Made by a program: the position numbers and the translations under genes. DNA of 64,000 bases. Origin: Phormidesmis priestleyi ULC007. GTDB lineage: Bacteria; Cyanobacteriota; Cyanobacteriia; Leptolyngbyales; Leptolyngbyaceae. The stretch covers positions 314,099 to 378,098 of the forward strand of contig NZ_MPPI01000001.1 of NCBI RefSeq assembly GCF_001895925.1. The letters are read 5' to 3'. The notes below the pieces were generated by a model, which saw only the letters and a list, made by a program, of their open reading frames with translations, was not told the origin of the DNA and ran no database searches. Positions 63,743-64,000 of this stretch are shown piece after piece; the first letter of the stretch is position 1; each line of letters starts with the position of its first letter.

Positions 63743-64000
63743 ATGCTACAAACCGAGTTTCCATTCACGCTACCGCTGGGCTATGTTGACTCAGAAGGCA
63801 CCTTGCACAAAGAGGGCACCATGCGATTGGCAACGGCATTTGATGAAATTGCGCCCCTCAAAGATCCGCGCGTTCGTAGTAATTCAGCCTACTTGCTGTT
63901 GATTTTGCTGTCTCGCGTGGTGACCAAACTCGGAACACTGGAACACATTAACCCTAAAACGATCGAGGAACTATTCGCAGCAGATCTGGCGTACTTACAA
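63743..64000 (+). CDS. Tail-assembly-chaperone-like protein (5' part only)
   Basis: The window ends after 86 codons. The N-terminus reads MLQTEFPFTLPLGYVDSEGT, LHKEGTMRLATAFDEIAPLK and DPRVRSNSAYLLLILLSRVV. This resembles small tail assembly proteins of Mu-like phages and of contractile injection clusters, which start with a GYVDxxGxxHKxGxMRLAT pattern and end in an LxxLxxLxYL segment. It is 6 bases downstream of the tube gene, so probably translated with it. The assignment is by pattern only. Confidence 0.65.
   Translation, partial: MLQTEFPFTLPLGYVDSEGTLHKEGTMRLATAFDEIAPLKDPRVRSNSAYLLLILLSRVVTKLGTLEHINPKTIEELFAADLAYLQ

Noticed and set aside
57618-64000. Reading the sheath and tube genes as a prophage
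   Set aside because: No capsid, portal, terminase, integrase, lysis or attachment site signs in the visible part; the right edge is unseen, so this remains provisional.

Overview
The window is cyanobacterial chromosome. It carries cytochrome b6f (petN), photosystem II (psbEFLJ, ycf48, rubA), photosystem I (psaL, psaI), NDH-1 (ndhCKJ), a high-light-inducible protein, a HetZ-family protein, a PedR-like regulator and a cytochrome c oxidase operon, and the palindrome GCGATCGC (HIP1) recurs throughout. Gene content and moderate GC suggest a Leptolyngbya-like or other filamentous non-marine cyanobacterium; this is inference and the genus cannot be fixed from the window.

Layout. 0.3-6.2 kb: a repeat-rich lipoprotein, larC, a Sua5/YrdC protein, a hetZ-family gene, a C-terminal processing protease and a small conserved protein. 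6.4-14.5 kb, energy and photosynthesis: pilT, atpB-atpC, ndhC-ndhK-ndhJ, rubA-ycf48-psbE-psbF-psbL-psbJ, and psaI on the opposite strand. 14.6-19.3 kb (minus strand): a 679-residue unknown, psaL, hisS, a small unknown and the PedR-like regulator. 19.4-28.0 kb: four same-strand genes form a possible signalling island: a zinc-ribbon/degenerate-kinase/PP2C membrane protein, a CHAT-protease/FHA protein, a 217-residue unknown, and a HEAT-membrane-NACHT-HEAT protein. 28.0-34.3 kb: uvrA, an alpha/beta hydrolase, a STAS protein, an hli gene and smpB. 34.6-38.2 kb: two tandem ammonium transporters, and petN with another tiny membrane protein. 38.3-49.2 kb: mostly single-gene units (NAD(P)-binding protein, frameshifted Uma2 gene, Tat-exported beta-carbonic anhydrase, ispH, DUF389, AI-2E-family transporter, SGNH hydrolase). 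49.2-57.3 kb: ABC exporter, ctaB and ctaA face coxB-coxA-coxC across a divergent intergenic region, so haem-a synthesis and oxidase structure are encoded together. 57.4-64.0 kb: a MITE-like element, a large membrane protein, then the first genes of a phage-tail-like contractile injection system (two sheath paralogues, inner tube, an assembly-chaperone-like gene cut by the window end).

Most noteworthy: the injection system, which runs off the right edge and resembles the thylakoid-anchored systems known from multicellular cyanobacteria, and the phosphatase/CHAT-FHA/NACHT island. Smaller signals are a pair of roughly 235-240-bp MITEs 18 kb apart, a promoter-plus-terminator unit just upstream of smpB, separation of psaL from psaI and from any psaF/psaJ, and a Met/His-rich insert in cytochrome oxidase subunit II. 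Eight genes shorter than 60 codons (psbF, psbL, psbJ, psaI, petN, hli, a 44-residue membrane protein, plus the cut gene at the right end) were read directly from the bases. No tRNA, rRNA, CRISPR array or transposase gene was seen.
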